A stretch of 45,709 nt of DNA, taken from Aphodoplasma sp045541115 (GTDB taxonomy: Bacteria; Bacillota; Clostridia; UBA1381; UMGS1253). Of this stretch, positions 8,457-17,379 are shown piece by piece. The stretch's first letter is position 1; every line of letters starts with the position of its first letter. The position numbers and the translations under genes are program-made. The DNA lies in NCBI GenBank assembly GCA_045541115.1, contig JAZQIM010000016.1, positions 1-45,709 of the forward strand, given 5' to 3'. The notes under the pieces were generated by a model, which had not been told where the DNA came from, searched no databases, and saw only the letters and a program-made list of their open reading frames with translations.

Positions 8457-9722
8457 TTATTTACAAAGCGATGCGAGAAGGTCAAAAAAGCCCGGGAATG
8501 AAATGTTGACAGCTTCGGGATTTTCAATTTCGCTTTCGCCGTGAGCTGCTAATGCCATCACAGCCATACTCATTGCAATTCTGTGGTCATTATATGTTTT
8601 GAAACGTGCGCCAAAAATTTCGTTTCCGCCGTGAATTATCATGCCGTCATCGGTGGCATCTACATCTACGCCGCAACGCTTAAGCTCGCTCACAACCGCA
8701 TCTAATCTGTTCGACTCCTTTACTTTAAGTTCGGATGCATCTTTTATAGTTGTTGTGCCTGATGCAAACGATGCTGCGACAGCAATTATAGGTATTTCAT
8801 CTATAAGCCTTGGTATAATCTCGCCACCGATTTCTACGCCTTTAAGCTGCGACGAGGATACGGTTATATCGCATACTTTTTCAAGGCCGAAATATCGCTC
8901 GTTTTCAAGCACGATATCTGCGCCCATTGCTCTTAAAATATCTATTATGCCACTTCGTGTTTCATTTACGCCGACATTTAAGAGTGTAATTTGCGAATTT
9001 TTTGTAATCAGCGCTGCTACCATGAAAAAAGCGGCAGACGATATATCGGCAGGCACAGTTATGTCGCGTGCATACAGCTTTTGTGCAGGCGCTGCTATCA
9101 CGTTGTTGTCACATCTTTTTATGTCTGCCCCCATATGTGAGAGCATAAGCTCGGTGTGATTTCTGCTTTGGTGCGGCTCTATGATAGTGCTCGGGCTGTC
9201 GGCATACAGTGATGCCAGAATAATTGACGATTTAATTTGTGCCGATGCTACGGGCAGTGTATATGAAATGCCGCGAAGTTTTTTTCCGTGTATATTCAGC
9301 GGACAAAAGCTGCTGTCAATATCTGCGCCCATCAATAAAAGCGGTGTGCGCACACGCTCCATTGGACGTTTTCGGATAGATGCGTCGCCATCTATTGTTG
9401 AGTTGAAATTTTGCGCAGACATTAGACCGGCAAGAAGGCGTGTGGTTGTGCCTGAATTTCCTGTATATAAAACAGATGCAGGAGCGGCAAGTGAGTGCAT
9501 ACCTTTGCCATATACTATGGCGCTATCCGAGCTGACTTCTATTTTTACGCCCAGTTTTGAAAAACAGTCAATTGTAGAAAGGCAATCGGCGCTGTTTAAA
9601 AAACCGCTGATATGCGTTGTGCCGTCGGCGATTGCGCCGAGCATTACCGCTCTGTGCGATATTGATTTGTCGCCCGGAACAACAATTTCTCCGCGAAGGT
9701 GTGATGCTGGTTTTATTATCAT
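8457..9722 (-). CDS. aroA: 3-phosphoshikimate 1-carboxyvinyltransferase (EPSP synthase)
   Basis: Transfers enolpyruvate from PEP to shikimate-3-phosphate, the sixth step of the shikimate pathway. The 421-residue protein has GDKSISHR near the N terminus (about 17-24), LYTGNSGTTTR (about 86-96) and RKRPMERV (about 118-125). These are the class II forms of motifs which, in class I enzymes, read GNAGTAMR. That class is typical of Gram-positive bacteria and is known for lower sensitivity to glyphosate. It stands alone here, away from other aro genes. An upstream minus-strand promoter is TTTACT (9784-9779) and TATAAT (9761-9756). Confidence 0.95.
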   Translation of the reverse strand: MIIKPASHLRGEIVVPGDKSISHRAVMLGAIADGTTHISGFLNSADCLSTIDCFSKLGVKIEVSSDSAIVYGKGMHSLAAPASVLYTGNSGTTTRLLAGLMSAQNFNSTIDGDASIRKRPMERVRTPLLLMGADIDSSFCPLNIHGKKLRGISYTLPVASAQIKSSIILASLYADSPSTIIEPHQSRNHTELMLSHMGADIKRCDNNVIAAPAQKLYARDITVPADISSAAFFMVAALITKNSQITLLNVGVNETRSGIIDILRAMGADIVLENERYFGLEKVCDITVSSSQLKGVEIGGEIIPRLIDEIPIIAVAASFASGTTTIKDASELKVKESNRLDAVVSELKRCGVDVDATDDGMIIHGGNEIFGARFKTYNDHRIAMSMAVMALAAHGESEIENPEAVNISFPGFFDLLASLCK

Positions 9723-10029
9723 TTTATCATCAGTCCCAAAAATATATTTTTAGTTATTATACAATAAAAAATAAAAAAAGTAAACATACAACGATTTTCA
9801 TACAAATATTATGTATACGGGTACGCGAATAGCAATGGTAAAATAAACTAAAATTGTTTTAAACAAGAATATAAAAATGTGAAAAATGCACATAAAAATT
9901 GTTCATTCTTGTATAAATTTTAGGTAGGAAAAACAAAAACAAAATAGAATATAAAATTATAAGAAAAAATTGTTTCCATGCAGACGCTTGTATGGAAGTG
10001 AAATCAATAAATTTTTGGAGGCTGGTAAC
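9723..10029 (+). promoter_or_regulatory. Intergenic region and leader of the EF-G-like gene
   Basis: It holds the aroA promoter on the minus strand (TATAAT 9761-9756) and a long AT-rich leader for the downstream GTPase gene. A 9-bp hairpin (about 9972-9995, TTCCATGCA with TGTATGGAA, one G-T pair) sits just upstream of the GGAGG ribosome site. No T tract follows it. No clear promoter for the GTPase gene was resolved. Confidence 0.35.
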
Positions 10030-12090
10030 ATGGGAAAGTTTAAACCGGAAAAAATCAGAAACATATGCCTTGCCGGACACGGCAGATCCGGAAAGACGAC
10101 GCTGTGCGAGGCTATGTTATTTCATAGTGGAGCGATTGATCGTTTCGGAAGTGTAGCAGACGGCACATCTGTTATGGACTATGACCCGGAGGAAATAAAG
10201 CGCAATTTTTCTATCAGCACGACGGTCGCGCCATTAGAATATAAGGACTGTAAAATAAATCTGGTTGATACACCTGGATATTTTGATTTTGTCGGCGGTG
10301 TATGCGAAGGTATGAGAGGCGCAGACAACGTTGTTATTACAGTAAGCGGAAAGTCCGGTGTCGGCGTAGGAACGGAGAACGTATTTAGAAGCGCAATAAA
10401 GGCCAAAAAGCCTGTTTCTCTTTTTGTGACAAAACTTGAAAATGAACATTCCGATTACGATGGCATTTTAGAGCAGATTAAGAGCCGTTTCGGTTCTGCA
10501 GTCGTTCCGTTTACAATTCCGATTATGAAAGACGCAAAGGTATTTGGTTTTGCGGACGTAATAAGTGAAAAGGCTTATAAATATGACGGCTTTAAATGCA
10601 CGCCGACTGATATGCCGGATGATATTTTGCAAAAGGTTTCGCAGGCACGCGACACCTTGTTTGAGCAGATTGCCGAAACTGATGAAGCTCTTATGGAGAA
10701 GTTTTTCGATTCACAGCCGTTTACCGAAAGTGAGATTTTTGAAGGCATCAAAAACGGCCTTAAGGAAAGCATAGTAATTCCTGTATTTGCAGGTGAGCTT
10801 TCAACAGGTGCAGGTGTAAGCTTATTTATGGATGCCATTGTTTCGTATATGCCGTCACCTGCCGATTCGGAAGCCGTTTTGGCAACGGATAATAAAACGG
10901 GCGATATAGTTGAGCTTAAGCCATCTGAAACAGATGAGCTTGTTGCATTTGTATTTAAAACAGTTGCGGACCCGTATGTTGGCAAGCTTTCAATCTTCCG
11001 CGTAATATCAGGCGTTATGAAGAGCGATACGACTGTTTACAATTCGTCGAAGGAAGCAAACGAAAAAATCGGTCGTCTGTATGTTATAAAAGGTAAAAAG
11101 CAAACAGAAACCGACTGTGTTGAGGCGGGTGATATAGGTGCAGTTACAAAGCTAGCTGTGACAGCGACGGGAGATACACTTTGTAAGGCCGGTTCAAATG
11201 TTGTGTTAGAACCTATCGAATATCCGCGTCCCGTTCTTTCTCTTGCAATATTACCTGTTGCAAAGGGCGATGAAGAAAAAATTCATTCGGGACTTGTAAA
11301 GCTTCGTGAGGAAGACCCGACATTTAAGGTTTCAAACAATCATGAAACACATCAGATGATTATAGAGGGACAGGGTGAGCAGCATATTGATATTATCGTA
11401 AGTAAGCTCAAGAGTAAATACGGCGTAGATGTAAAGCTTGAGGTGCCGATTGTTCCTTATCGCGAAGCAATTAAAGGTCGCGCCAAGGTTGAAGGAAAAC
11501 ATAAAAAGCAGTCGGGCGGACACGGACAATACGGCCATGTTATAATTGAATTTGAACCGGGCGTATCCGACGGCCTTGAATTTGCTGAAAATGTGTTTGG
11601 CGGAAGTGTGCCGAAGAATTATTTCCCGGCAGTCGAAAAAGGGCTTCAGGATTGCATGGAGCACGGCGTGCTGGCAGGATATCCTGTCGTAAGCCTTAAG
11701 GCTACGCTGCTTGACGGTTCGTACCACCCCGTGGACTCGTCGGAAATGGCGTTTAAGGTGGCAGCAGGCCTTGCGTTTAAAGCAGGTCTTGTGCAGGCAA
11801 ACCCGATCTTGCTTGAGCCAATAGGATATTTAAAGGTAAATGTTCCTGAAACGATGATGGGTGATGTTATTGGCGATATCAACAAGCGCCGCGGCAGAAT
11901 ACTTGGCATGGGCACAGGAGAAGTGGAAGCAGAAGTGCCTGTGGCAGAAATGTTTAAGTATGCTACCGACCTTCGCTCTATGACACAGGGCAGAGGAAGC
12001 TTTGCGTTTGACTTCGTACGTTACGAGGAAGCACCGAAAAATGTCGTGGACAAGGTGATTTTAGACACAAAAGCCAAACAAGGTGAATAA
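10030..12090 (+). CDS. Elongation factor G-like GTPase (EF-G paralogue)
   Basis: Protein of 686 residues with the EF-G domain order: GTPase domain, OB domain, domain III, domain IV (GHGQYGHVIIEFEP region) and a C-terminal domain V. The P loop AGHGRSGKTT and the DTPGYFDF switch II are intact. The G4 motif, usually NKxD, reads TKLE (in FVTKLENEHSDY), as in a divergent EF-G-like clade, not the translocase FusA. Function is probably ribosome-related but not established. The start at 10030 is chosen because GGAGG lies 8 bases upstream. An in-frame ATG at 9970 lacks a ribosome site and adds 20 residues not typical of the family. No rpsL, rpsG or tuf neighbour is present, which also argues against canonical fusA. 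Confidence 0.88.
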   Translation: MGKFKPEKIRNICLAGHGRSGKTTLCEAMLFHSGAIDRFGSVADGTSVMDYDPEEIKRNFSISTTVAPLEYKDCKINLVDTPGYFDFVGGVCEGMRGADNVVITVSGKSGVGVGTENVFRSAIKAKKPVSLFVTKLENEHSDYDGILEQIKSRFGSAVVPFTIPIMKDAKVFGFADVISEKAYKYDGFKCTPTDMPDDILQKVSQARDTLFEQIAETDEALMEKFFDSQPFTESEIFEGIKNGLKESIVIPVFAGELSTGAGVSLFMDAIVSYMPSPADSEAVLATDNKTGDIVELKPSETDELVAFVFKTVADPYVGKLSIFRVISGVMKSDTTVYNSSKEANEKIGRLYVIKGKKQTETDCVEAGDIGAVTKLAVTATGDTLCKAGSNVVLEPIEYPRPVLSLAILPVAKGDEEKIHSGLVKLREEDPTFKVSNNHETHQMIIEGQGEQHIDIIVSKLKSKYGVDVKLEVPIVPYREAIKGRAKVEGKHKKQSGGHGQYGHVIIEFEPGVSDGLEFAENVFGGSVPKNYFPAVEKGLQDCMEHGVLAGYPVVSLKATLLDGSYHPVDSSEMAFKVAAGLAFKAGLVQANPILLEPIGYLKVNVPETMMGDVIGDINKRRGRILGMGTGEVEAEVPVAEMFKYATDLRSMTQGRGSFAFDFVRYEEAPKNVVDKVILDTKAKQGE

Positions 12091-12135
12091 TTTCTGACTT
12101 TTTTAGTAAAAATGACGAAAAAAATTGAATAAACA

Positions 12136-12176
12136 AAAAGCCTTGAGCCGCAGACTTTGTGTCCCAAGGCTTTTGT
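12136..12176 (+). terminator. Intrinsic terminator after the EF-G-like gene
   Basis: AAAAGCCTTG pairs with CAAGGCTTTT around a 19-base loop, and a short T run follows. Confidence 0.75.
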
Positions 12177-12221
12177 AACTATTAAACAAAAACAGAGGAG
12201 TTTTTTTGTTCAAATAGGTCA

Positions 12222-12250
12222 TACAAAAGGGACGTCTTTTGTGCTATAAT
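12222..12250 (+). promoter_or_regulatory. Extended -10 promoter with a palindrome in the spacer
   Basis: TATAAT at 12245-12250 is preceded by TGC (12242-12244), an extended -10. A 7-bp inverted repeat, ACAAAAG (12223-12229) and CTTTTGT (12236-12242), fills the -35/spacer region and is a candidate operator for the sugar ATPase gene. Confidence 0.5.
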
Positions 12251-12307
12251 TAGTAACGTTGATAGGGCATTTGTTGTCTTATCTAAAAACTGAAAGGGGT
12301 ATTTCTA

Positions 12308-13417
12308 ATGTCAAATTTAAGTTTGAAAGGTATTTACAAAAGATATTCGGGTGGCGTAGTAGCTGTAAGCGACTTTAACCTCGAAATCGAGGATAAGGAG
12401 TTTATAATTCTTGTTGGACCGTCAGGTTGTGGTAAATCTACAACACTACGTATGATTGCAGGTCTTGAGGAAATCAGCGATGGCGAACTCTACATAGATG
12501 GCAGACTCGTAAACGAAGTTTCTCCTAAAGACAGAGATATTGCGATGGTTTTCCAGAACTATGCGCTCTATCCGCATATGACAGTATTTGAAAACATGGC
12601 ATTCGGTCTTAAGCTTCGTAAGACTCCGAAGGATGAAATCACAAGACGTGTACATGAGGCTGCACAGATTCTTGATATCGAGCATTTGCTCGACAGAAAG
12701 CCGAAGGCACTTTCCGGCGGTCAGAGACAGCGTGTTGCGCTTGGCCGTGCAATCGTTCGTGAGCCGAAGGTATTCTTGATGGACGAGCCGCTTTCAAACC
12801 TCGACGCAAAACTTCGTGTGCAGATGAGAACAGAGATCGGTAAGCTTCATCAAAAGCTTCAGACAACATTTATCTACGTTACACATGACCAGACAGAAGC
12901 TATGACAATGGGTAGCCGTATAGTTGTTATGAAGGATGGTATCGTTCAGCAGGTTGACTCTCCGTCAAATCTTTATATGAATCCTTGCAATATGTTCGTT
13001 GCAGGATTTATTGGCAGCCCGCAGATGAACTTTGTAAATGCAACTATTGTTAAGAAGGATAACGGCGTATTTATTGAATTCGGAAACAGCAGCGTTAAGC
13101 TTCCTGACGGAAAAGCAGCAAGCCTTGACGAGAGCTATATTGGCAAAGAAGTTGTATTGGGTATTCGTCCTGAAGATGTTCACGATGAAGAGTCATACAT
13201 TTCCGCTATGCCTGAAAATACTGTTGAAGCAGACGTTGAAATTACAGAAATGATGGGTGCTGAAACATATTTGTATCTCAAAATTGAGAATTCACAGTTT
13301 ATTGCAAGAGTAAATCCGCGTTCAACAGCTAAAATCGGTGATAAGATTAAGGTTGCTTTTGACGGAAACAAACTTCACCTCTTTGATAAGGAAACAGAAG
13401 TAGCTATCTTAAACTAA
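12308..13417 (+). CDS. msmX: MsmX/UgpC-type ATPase for carbohydrate ABC importers
   Basis: ATP-binding subunit of 369 residues that powers CUT1 sugar importers at the inner face of the membrane. It shows Walker A GPSGCGKST (about 39-47), the signature LSGGQRQR (about 136-143), Walker B VFLMDEPLSNLD, the H loop THDQTEAMT, and a C-terminal regulatory OB-type extension of about 130 residues typical of MalK/MsmX. No permease or binding protein adjoins it, which is typical of multitask ATPases that serve several importers. It lies about 2.2 kb upstream of the glycan hydrolase locus, so it may energise uptake of those oligosaccharides, but that link is inferred. Confidence 0.9.
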   Translation: MSNLSLKGIYKRYSGGVVAVSDFNLEIEDKEFIILVGPSGCGKSTTLRMIAGLEEISDGELYIDGRLVNEVSPKDRDIAMVFQNYALYPHMTVFENMAFGLKLRKTPKDEITRRVHEAAQILDIEHLLDRKPKALSGGQRQRVALGRAIVREPKVFLMDEPLSNLDAKLRVQMRTEIGKLHQKLQTTFIYVTHDQTEAMTMGSRIVVMKDGIVQQVDSPSNLYMNPCNMFVAGFIGSPQMNFVNATIVKKDNGVFIEFGNSSVKLPDGKAASLDESYIGKEVVLGIRPEDVHDEESYISAMPENTVEADVEITEMMGAETYLYLKIENSQFIARVNPRSTAKIGDKIKVAFDGNKLHLFDKETEVAILN

Positions 13418-13439
13418 TAATTTTTAAAACAAATACTTT

Positions 13440-13474
13440 AAAGGCACAAAGCTATAAGGCTTTGTGCCTTTTTA
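13440..13474 (+). terminator. Intrinsic terminator after msmX
   Basis: AAAGGCACAAAGC and GCTTTGTGCCTTT form a perfect 13-bp stem with a six-base loop, followed by a T run. Confidence 0.9.
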
Positions 13475-13535
13475 CATTATAAATGTCAAATCTTTTATGA
13501 TGTGTGCATAAACATAAAATAAGGGGGCGTAGATT

Positions 13536-14258
13536 ATGATACTTTTTTTGAAAAAAAGCAGTGTGTTTTTGCTTTGCATAATATTTTTATGCACAATGAC
13601 AATAGTAGGGCTTGCGTTTGGAAGTATATGCGCACCGACATCTCAAAATGATTCTTTTGGCAAGGTTGTTATAATAGATGCCGGCCATGGCGAGCCGGAT
13701 GGCGGAGCTGTCGCAAGTGACGGGACACTCGAATCAAATCTTAATCTTATGGTCGCAAACAAGCTTAACAATCTTTTGTTGCAATCAGATATAAAAACAG
13801 TTATGACTCGCACTACCGAAGAGGGTATATATGATACAGATGCAAAAAACATTGCGCAAAAAAAGAAAAGTGACATGAGAAAACGAAAGGAGATACAAAA
13901 GAATGTGGATGCGGACATATTTTGCAGCATACATATGAATTTGTTTTCACAATCAAAGTATTATGGTGCACAGGTAGTATATGATAAAGGAAATGACGAA
14001 GCAAAACTTCTCGCCGAGTGCATACAGTCATCGCTTAAAGAAAATGTGGATGAAACAAATAACCGGCAGCCGATGGCGGTAAATGGAAGTATTTATCTTT
14101 TGAAAAATGCTCCGATACCTGCGGTGATAGTTGAGTGCGGGTTTTTGTCAAACGAAAATGAGCTTGCGCTTTTAAAAACTGACGAATATCAATCGAAGAT
14201 AGCATGGGCAATTTATAGGGGGATTGAAAAGTATTACGGAATTAAAAACTCGCAGTGA
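13536..14258 (+). CDS. cwlD: N-acetylmuramoyl-L-alanine amidase, CwlD-like
   Basis: Zinc amidase (Amidase_3 fold) that cleaves the lactyl-amide bond between N-acetylmuramate and the stem peptide. Residues 7-30 form an N-terminal signal anchor, so the 240-residue enzyme should be membrane-attached outside the cytoplasm. Zinc ligands are His51 (DAGHGEPDGGA), Glu66 (LESNLN) and His133 (CSIHMN). The catalytic glutamate is Glu200 in IVECGFLSN. The size and lack of a cell-wall-binding domain match CwlD, which makes muramic lactam in spore cortex and needs a deacetylase partner. This would place the host among spore-formers. A vegetative amidase of the same family remains possible. Confidence 0.75.
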   Translation: MILFLKKSSVFLLCIIFLCTMTIVGLAFGSICAPTSQNDSFGKVVIIDAGHGEPDGGAVASDGTLESNLNLMVANKLNNLLLQSDIKTVMTRTTEEGIYDTDAKNIAQKKKSDMRKRKEIQKNVDADIFCSIHMNLFSQSKYYGAQVVYDKGNDEAKLLAECIQSSLKENVDETNNRQPMAVNGSIYLLKNAPIPAVIVECGFLSNENELALLKTDEYQSKIAWAIYRGIEKYYGIKNSQ

Positions 14259-14318
14259 GTCATATGAAAAAACATTAAAAAATAAAAGCAAAAAAGTGAG
14301 AAAAAGTTTGAAAAAAGC

Positions 14319-14347
14319 TTGACACAAACGAAAAAATATCTTATAAT
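14319..14347 (+). promoter_or_regulatory. Consensus promoter of tRNA-Pro
   Basis: Perfect TTGACA (14319-14324) and TATAAT (14342-14347) with a 17-bp spacer, 13 bases before the tRNA. Confidence 0.85.
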
Positions 14348-14360
14348 ATACGAGAAGTAA

Positions 14361-14437
14361 CGGGATTTAGCGCAGTTTGGTAGCGCACATGGTTTGGGAC
14401 CATGGGGCCGGGGGTTCGAATCCCTCAATCCCGACCA
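14361..14437 (+). tRNA. tRNA-Pro(TGG)
   Basis: A 77-base cloverleaf with encoded CCA. The acceptor CGGGATT pairs with AATCCCG, the anticodon stem CATGG/CCATG encloses loop TTTGGGA with anticodon TGG, and the T arm is GGGGGTTCGAATCCCTC-like. It has its own strong promoter. The GH2 gene starts 110 bases downstream with no terminator seen between. Confidence 0.95.
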
Positions 14438-14448
14438 AAAATATTTGT

Positions 14449-14503
14449 ATATTGGCGAAGGCATTATTTGTTTATTAAAACATAATAGTTCCTTCGCCAA
14501 TAT
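14449..14503 (+). other. 13-bp inverted repeat between tRNA-Pro and the GH2 gene
   Basis: ATATTGGCGAAGG (14449-14461) and CCTTCGCCAATAT (14491-14503) are perfect complements around a 29-base AT-rich loop that can itself partly pair. There is no T tract after it, so it is not a typical terminator. It could be an RNA processing or stabilising hairpin, or a binding site. Confidence 0.7.
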
Positions 14504-14547
14504 GCTATGTGGAAAAAATAAAAAGGAAAGTCCGGAGGAAAGAGATT

Positions 14548-17367
14548 ATGAGACAATACGAAAATGTGAAATTTTTCAAAGAAAACAGATTGCCGCAACG
14601 CTCATACTATATTCCTTATGAGTCGCTTGAGAAGGCACTTGCATTTGACAGAAAGGACAGTGCTTTTTATAAGCTCTTAAATGATGAGTGGAATTTTAAG
14701 TATTTTGAATCTGAAGAAGATGCGCTGCTTGACAATAAAACATGGGATAAAGTTAAAGTTCCGTCATGCTGGCAGGCACTCGGATACGATTTTGTTAACT
14801 ACGCGAATGCAGAATATCCTTATCCTGTAGATCCGCCGTATGTTCCGGATAAAAACCCTTGCGGCGTATATTCATATGATTTCGAGCTCGATTCTACATG
14901 GCTTTCAAGAGAAGTAGACATCGTTTTTGAAGGTGTATGCTCATGCATATATTTGTACATAAACGACCAGTATGTCGGATTTAGCATGGGAAGTCATCTC
15001 ATGGCAGAATTTGATATTACAAAGTATCTTAAAAAAGGAAAAAATAACCTTAAGGCAAAGGTGCTTAAATGGTGCTCGGGAAGCTATCTTGAGGATCAGG
15101 ATATGCTTCGCTATAACGGAATTTTCAGAGACGTATATCTATTGAGCAGAGCCGACGGACACTTAAAGGATATAGAGATTAAAGCCGACACAAAGAAAAT
15201 ATCGGTAAGTCACAGCGATTATGAAATTTTTGATGCAAGCGGAAAATCGCTTGGCAAAAAGGTTGAAAAGCCTGTTTTATGGAACGCCGAAAAGCCGTAT
15301 CTGTATACAGTTGTAGTTAAGCATGTGGGAGAGTTTATTCCGTTTAAGGTTGGTATGAGATCTGTTAAGGCAAACAAAAACGGCATTTTGGTAAATGGTG
15401 TTTCGGTTAAGTTAAAGGGCGTTAACCGCCACGATACACATCCAACTGACGGATATTGTATGACTGATGAGTACTCATATGACGAGCTTCTTAAGATGAA
15501 GCAGCTAAACATAAACTGCATAAGAACATCGCACTATCCGCCAACATCTGAACTTTTAAATATGACCGATGAGCTTGGTTTTTATGTAGTTTTGGAAAAC
15601 GATAATGAAGAGCATGGCTTTGCATACAGAACAAGAAATCCGCAAAGACCGGAGTATGACGATTCGCCGCTTTTCCCGTGTAATAACCCTGCTTGGCACG
15701 ATATGATAATGGACAGAATGGAAAGAACGCTCGAGCGTGACAAGAACCATGCATCTGTTATTATATGGTCTATAGGTAACGAAACATCGTTTGGCGTAAA
15801 CTCGGTTGACATGATAAAGTGGACAAAGCAACGAGATCCGTCAAGACTTGTTCATGCTGAACGCGCAGTTTTAGTAAGACATTTAGCAGACGTCGATATA
15901 AGAAGCAGAATGTATCTTAGTTTAGACGGTATGGATGAAATTGCAGCGATGCCCGATGACAGACCGTTTTATCAATGTGAATATGCTCATGCGATGGGTA
16001 ATGGCCCCGGTTCTATATATGATTATGTAGAAAAATTCTACTCAAATCCGATTTTCGCAGGCGGTTGTATATGGGAGTGGGCTGACCACACATTCTTAGT
16101 TGATGGCGTGCCGAAATATGGCGGTGACTTTGAAGGCGAAGAAGCTCATTTCGGAAACTTCTGCTGTGACGGCATGGTATTCTATGACAGAAGCTACAAG
16201 TCGGGCTCTATTGCAGTAAAGTATGCTTATCAGGGATTTACTGCAAAGCTTTGCGATAAAGAAATAGAGATAACAAACCGTTACGATTTTACTAATCTTA
16301 AAGAATATGATTTAAAGATTGCGCTTTGTGTCGACGGATATGAAACAGAAAACAAGGTTATAAATGCAGACATTGAGCCGCACAAAACAGCAAAAATTAA
16401 GGTACCGTTTAAAATGCCGAAGGAATCTCAAAACGGTGCATACATAAATCTTTATCTCATGAGCGGCAAGGAGATTGTTGGCTTAAAGCAGCTTGAAATT
16501 CCTGCAAAGCTAAAGAAAATCAAGGCAGGCGCAAAGATTAAAATTGACGGCTCAGACAACTACATTGTCGTTAAAACGGGAAATAAAGAATATACGATAA
16601 GCAAAGCAAGAGGCATAGTAACAAGCATAAAAAATGGCAATAAAGAGCTGCTTGCTTCGCCGATGGAGATTAGTGTTTATCGTGCGCCGATCGATAACGA
16701 CAGACACGTTCGTGAATCGTGGAAAGCAGATAAAATCGACTTCGTTCACCAAAAGACATATTCTGCAAAGGTAGCCGGCAACAAGGTGACCTTTGACTGC
16801 TCGCTCTCTGCGGTATCGCACATACCGTTTATGAAGTATACTCTTAGCTATGAGTTCTTTGAAGATGGCATGATGAAGGTCAGCCTTTCAGGTCAGAACG
16901 GCATTAGCGAAGCTGTAAAAGATTTCTTGCCGAGATTCGGTTTTGAATTTAAACTCAACAAGGAAAATGACAGTTTTTCATACCTTGCAAAAGGTCCGCT
17001 CGAAAATTACTGCGATATGAACGAGCATACTTTGTTCGGTTATTATGAAAGCTCGGCAAAAGATGAGTATGTAAATTATATTCGTCCGCAGGAGCATGGC
17101 AACCATACGAACGCAAAGATGTTAAAGCTTAGCAGTGGACTTACTGTTTTATCGGATGGCGTGTTTGAGTTTAATGTATCTGAATATGACAGACGCGCGC
17201 TCGACAAAGCAGAGCATATTGATGAGCTTGTTAAAAACGGCTATACAAATGTAAGAATAGATTACAGAGTTTCGGGACTTGGTACGGGAAGTTGCGGTCC
17301 GCTTCCGCTTATACAGTACCAAATAGCCCAGAATGAACAGATAAATTTCGAGTTTTACCTTGCATAA
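14548..17367 (+). CDS. GH2 beta-galactosidase (LacZ-type)
   Basis: Retaining exo-beta-galactosidase of 939 residues with the full LacZ-like order: sugar-binding jelly roll, Ig-like domain, TIM barrel, second Ig-like domain and C-terminal beta-galactosidase small-chain domain. The acid/base is Glu412 (WSIGNETSFG) and the nucleophile Glu478 (QCEYAHAMGNG). There is no signal peptide, so it acts in the cytoplasm on imported galactosides. The start at 14548 follows GGAGG by 9 bases. An in-frame ATG at 14509 lacks a ribosome site. The stop overlaps the ribosome site of the next gene, a GH110-like enzyme, so they form an operon, possibly transcribed from the tRNA-Pro promoter. Exact linkage specificity is not predictable. 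Confidence 0.9.
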   Translation: MRQYENVKFFKENRLPQRSYYIPYESLEKALAFDRKDSAFYKLLNDEWNFKYFESEEDALLDNKTWDKVKVPSCWQALGYDFVNYANAEYPYPVDPPYVPDKNPCGVYSYDFELDSTWLSREVDIVFEGVCSCIYLYINDQYVGFSMGSHLMAEFDITKYLKKGKNNLKAKVLKWCSGSYLEDQDMLRYNGIFRDVYLLSRADGHLKDIEIKADTKKISVSHSDYEIFDASGKSLGKKVEKPVLWNAEKPYLYTVVVKHVGEFIPFKVGMRSVKANKNGILVNGVSVKLKGVNRHDTHPTDGYCMTDEYSYDELLKMKQLNINCIRTSHYPPTSELLNMTDELGFYVVLENDNEEHGFAYRTRNPQRPEYDDSPLFPCNNPAWHDMIMDRMERTLERDKNHASVIIWSIGNETSFGVNSVDMIKWTKQRDPSRLVHAERAVLVRHLADVDIRSRMYLSLDGMDEIAAMPDDRPFYQCEYAHAMGNGPGSIYDYVEKFYSNPIFAGGCIWEWADHTFLVDGVPKYGGDFEGEEAHFGNFCCDGMVFYDRSYKSGSIAVKYAYQGFTAKLCDKEIEITNRYDFTNLKEYDLKIALCVDGYETENKVINADIEPHKTAKIKVPFKMPKESQNGAYINLYLMSGKEIVGLKQLEIPAKLKKIKAGAKIKIDGSDNYIVVKTGNKEYTISKARGIVTSIKNGNKELLASPMEISVYRAPIDNDRHVRESWKADKIDFVHQKTYSAKVAGNKVTFDCSLSAVSHIPFMKYTLSYEFFEDGMMKVSLSGQNGISEAVKDFLPRFGFEFKLNKENDSFSYLAKGPLENYCDMNEHTLFGYYESSAKDEYVNYIRPQEHGNHTNAKMLKLSSGLTVLSDGVFEFNVSEYDRRALDKAEHIDELVKNGYTNVRIDYRVSGLGTGSCGPLPLIQYQIAQNEQINFEFYLA

Positions 17368-17379
17368 GGAGGCGCGATA

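Noticed and set aside
8641..9753. Long plus-strand frames opposite aroA
   Set aside because: Antisense shadows of a well-supported gene, with no ribosome sites and no family features.
9970..10029. Upstream extension of the EF-G-like gene to ATG 9970
   Set aside because: No ribosome site there, a good GGAGG lies before 10030, and the extra 20 residues overlap the leader hairpin.
10030..12090. Canonical translation elongation factor G (fusA)
   Set aside because: The G4 motif is TKLE instead of NKxD and the str operon neighbours are absent.
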